Source: a virus
Reading direction: 5' to 3' (one strand)
Length of the DNA: 37,160 bases
IMG/VR virus record: IMGVR_UViG_3300044712_001182
Location: 1 to 37,160 of that record
Numbering within the stretch: position 1 is the stretch's first letter; the number at the start of each line of letters is the position of its first letter. Of the stretch, positions 35,435 to 37,160 are shown one piece after another. The notes under the pieces were generated by a model, which searched no databases, had not been told where the DNA came from, and saw only the letters and a list, made by a program, of their open reading frames with translations. A program made the translations under genes and the position numbers.

Positions 35435-36085
35435 ATGCAAAAGTATCGAACGATTGTGATTGACCCGCCCTGGGAGTATCCCGAAGGTTTCCCAGCGTGG
35501 AACGATAACGGTGAGCGTAAGCCTTTGGATTATCCGACGATGACACTTGAAAGAATAGCCGCCTTGCCAATTTACGATTTACTTGAACACGAAGGTTATA
35601 TTTTCCTTTGGGTTACTAATCGCTATCTGGAGCAGGGTTTCAAAGTTCTTCGGGCTTGGCGATGTGTGCCGCGTCAAACGCTTACATGGTGCAAGCCTCC
35701 GCAGGGTTCAGGGCTTGGCGGTATGTTTGCCACAACCACAGAGTTTGTTATTGTTGGTCAGCGCATTGGTGAAAACAGCCATGCACGCGGAAAAAGAACG
35801 CAGGGCAAAATCAATACTTCTTGGTTCGAGTGGAAGCGCGGCGAACATAGCCAAAAGCCCGAAGCGTTCCAAGACCTTGTAGAGCAGGTTGCGCCGCCGC
35901 CGTATCTCGAAATGTTTGCACGCCGTCACCGCTTGGGCTGGCACGTCTGGGGCAATGAAGTAAACAGTGATGTTGAAATCCCTTTACGAAGCCTAACACC
36001 GCGTGAACCCGACAAGGGGGATTCGTCCCCTTTAGCGGCATTATCCACCCTCGGAGCGGATACCGCTCATGGGGCTTTATCGTAG
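35435..36085 (+). CDS. Cassette 4: MT-A70-type adenine methyltransferase
   Basis: 216 residues. VIDPPWEYP (DPPW at residues 10-13) is the catalytic motif of MT-A70 adenine-N6 methyltransferases. The SAM side follows: LPIYDLLEHEGYIFLWVTNRYLEQGFKVLRAWRCV, then the target-side TEFVIVGQRIGE..HARG and a final HSQKPEAFQDLVEQVAPPPYLEMFARRHRLGWHVWGNEV (the KP..F..lie..s...lElFaR pattern). Probable DNA modification that could protect the phage or host DNA from restriction. The last part (TPREPDKGDSS...) lies in the attC. Confidence 0.9.
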   Translation: MQKYRTIVIDPPWEYPEGFPAWNDNGERKPLDYPTMTLERIAALPIYDLLEHEGYIFLWVTNRYLEQGFKVLRAWRCVPRQTLTWCKPPQGSGLGGMFATTTEFVIVGQRIGENSHARGKRTQGKINTSWFEWKRGEHSQKPEAFQDLVEQVAPPPYLEMFARRHRLGWHVWGNEVNSDVEIPLRSLTPREPDKGDSSPLAALSTLGADTAHGALS

Positions 36086-36118
36086 CCCGCCCCTTGCGGG
36101 TTACGCAAACCGTTCGGC
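35991..36118 (+). other. attC: attC site of cassette 4
   Basis: R'' GCCTAAC (35991-35997), core GTTCGGC (36112-36118). R'' complements the 5' boundary GTTAGGC (35423). Arms ACCGCGTGAACCCGACAAGGGG and CCCCTTGCGGGTTACGC pair with extra bases on the left arm. Length 128 bp. Confidence 0.85.
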
Positions 36119-36142
36119 GGACACGTCGAAGAAGGAAGTCGC

Positions 36143-36430
36143 ATGGAAATAAAAGTTACTCTCACAAATAGCACAGCCGAGCAATTTATCTTTATTGTCA
36201 CAGTTGACGGTAAAGAGGTTCAAAATTGTTCTATCGGTAAATTAGTAAATCCTGAGCATTTTGATTGGGCTTGCAACATGAGCGCGGCGGCTGTTCATGG
36301 TCATTTGCAAACGATGAATCCCGTAAAACGTAAAGTCCGCCGAACAAAGCGTGCAGCCGACGTGCGGAAGGCTGGGCGCAAAAAGGTAACATCCAAATCG
36401 AATGTTATGGTTAGCCCCGCACGCGGCTAA
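36143..36430 (+). CDS. Cassette 5: small hypothetical protein
   Basis: 95 residues. IKVTLTNSTAEQFIFIVTVDGKEVQNCSIGKLVNPEHFDWACNMSAAAVHGHLQTM is mixed, followed by a basic tail KRKVRRTKRAADVRKAGRKKVTSKSN from the attC. Not recognised. AAGGAAG lies before the ATG. Confidence 0.68.
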   Translation: MEIKVTLTNSTAEQFIFIVTVDGKEVQNCSIGKLVNPEHFDWACNMSAAAVHGHLQTMNPVKRKVRRTKRAADVRKAGRKKVTSKSNVMVSPARG

Positions 36431-36445
36431 CGCAAGCCGTTGGGT
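36339..36445 (+). other. attC: attC site of cassette 5
   Basis: R'' GCCGAAC (36339-36345), core GTTGGGT (36439-36445). R'' complements the 5' boundary GTTCGGC (36112). Arms GCGT-GC-AGCCG-A-CGTGCGG and CCGCACGCGGCTAACGC pair. Length 107 bp. Confidence 0.85.
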
Positions 36446-36468
36446 TGCTCTTTGCAAAATGAGGTCAC

Positions 36469-36993
36469 ATGACAAACGCATATAAAACAACAGCCGTCCC
36501 GATTGCACGGTCACAAGAAGCAATCCGCAAGTTGCTCATAAACTTTGGCGTTCGTGGTATCCAGTTCTCAGAAGATTTTGAGAGCGGCGATATAAATGTG
36601 CGCTTTGCGAAAATGATAAATAACAATCTTCGCACAGTCTCAGTTTCAATGCACATCCCCGAACCGCCAAAGCCAAAGCGTCGAACTTCACGCGGCACTA
36701 AAAGCGCGAGTGATCGTAAAGAACAAATGGCGCGGGCTACTTATCGCGCTCTGCATGATTGGCTCAAAGCTCAATTTGTAGCCGTTGAATATGGGCTACT
36801 CACTTTTGAAGATGTATTCTTATCTCACTTTGAATGGATACTTGAAGGTGGTGTGGTTTCAACGATTGGCAAAATTATCAAGCCGCGCCTTGAAACTCGC
36901 TCAGAGTTTTTGCTTGAAGTCGGTGAGCGCAACCCAACAAAGCGTGAACCCGACAATGGCAACGTGTCCGAAGGTGAAGTAGTTTCTGAATAA
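36469..36993 (+). CDS. Cassette 6: hypothetical protein
   Basis: 174 residues. An alpha/beta N-terminus (SQEAIRKLLINFGVRGIQFSEDFESGDINVRFAKMINNNLRTVSVSMHIP) then a basic hinge (KPKRRTSRGTKSASDRKEQM) and a helical C-terminus (WLKAQFVAVEYGLLTFEDVFLSHFEWILEGG). Tail NPTKREPDNGNVSEGEVVSE is from the attC. No family recognised. GAGGTCAC precedes the ATG. Confidence 0.7.
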   Translation: MTNAYKTTAVPIARSQEAIRKLLINFGVRGIQFSEDFESGDINVRFAKMINNNLRTVSVSMHIPEPPKPKRRTSRGTKSASDRKEQMARATYRALHDWLKAQFVAVEYGLLTFEDVFLSHFEWILEGGVVSTIGKIIKPRLETRSEFLLEVGERNPTKREPDNGNVSEGEVVSE

Positions 36994-37042
36994 TTTTAGT
37001 GGCTTGCGTTCTCGCCATTGCGGGTTACGCAAGCCGTTAGAC
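36932..37042 (+). other. attC: attC site of cassette 6
   Basis: R'' ACCCAAC (36932-36938), core GTTAGAC (37036-37042, repeated at 3-9). R'' complements the 5' boundary GTTGGGT (36439). Arms GCGTGAACCCGACAATGGC and GCCATTGCGGGTTACGC pair with two extra bases on the left arm. Length 111 bp. Confidence 0.85.
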
Positions 37043-37160
37043 GGACAGATCAAATTCCTGTGTAACCTTTCGCGCGTGTAGTGCCGTCATGCAATGGAGT
37101 TCAAACTTGTTCACCGAACCTTTAACATTAAAAAACATCAAGATCAATATGCCGAAAAAT
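37034..37160. repeat. Terminal overlap of a circular contig, right copy
   Basis: Identical to 1-127. It contains the attC core and the first 72 bases of the last cassette gene (start at 37089), which is complete at the left end of the window (56-430). Confidence 0.93.

Noticed and set aside
34388-37042. Tandem-repeat expansion instead of an integron
   Set aside because: Repeat units carry different genes, differ in core sequence and match their own 5' boundaries; an adjacent IntI explains them.

Overview
This window is a complete, circularly closing genome of a temperate tailed phage (siphovirus-like, HK97-type capsid, unique length 37,033 bp). The first 127 bases are repeated exactly as the last 127, so the two ends are one point on a circle. 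The host cannot be fixed from sequence. It is a bacterium whose tRNA-Gly(CCC) gene is the probable integration target, and several regulatory genes look leaderless. I recognise no polymerase, helicase or endolysin.

Layout. 1-430: last segment of an integron array that runs over the contig join. 553-5560: holin-like membrane protein, HNH nuclease, small and large terminase, a cluster of regulatory DNA and small structured RNAs (4055-4468), then small membrane proteins. 5575-9157: fibre-like proteins, including a LamG-like protein with a repetitive stalk, and an MptE/DUF115-like protein; these sit unusually between terminase and portal. 9161-16951: portal, protease, capsid, connector and neck proteins, tail tube, and tail chaperones joined by a -1 frameshift. 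16951-23659: tape measure, tail tip and fibres. 23700-26345: lysogeny region with small HTH proteins, two leftward genes, attP carrying a 47-nt tRNA-Gly fragment, and a leftward tyrosine integrase. 26606-33410: a rightward early operon of small overlapping genes with a LexA-like winged helix protein and a replication initiator whose gene contains an iteron/AT-rich origin.

The outstanding feature is an integron in the phage genome. A full-length IntI-type integrase (33407-34381) is translationally coupled to the early operon. It is followed in the same orientation by an attI-like site and six complete gene cassettes, each ending in an attC site. In every cassette the seven-base R'' box is the exact reverse complement of the core at that cassette's own 5' boundary, as the cassette model predicts. 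Cassette products include an MT-A70-type adenine methyltransferase and small Cys-rich or basic proteins. All six reading frames run through their attC in the same frame and share a tail like RTQRAPD.

A second, apparently undescribed system is a family of nine 38-bp sites. Each has a 7-bp inverted repeat (ATCTTGT / ACAAGAT) separated by exactly 24 bp. They lie between genes, mostly at gene 3' ends, including three in tandem at a 47-bp period just upstream of a consensus promoter. The same ATCTTGT box ends the replication iterons inside the initiator gene, where repeats are spaced 30-31 bp, matching the 31-bp half-site spacing of the dispersed sites. One phage protein may therefore link replication and gene control.
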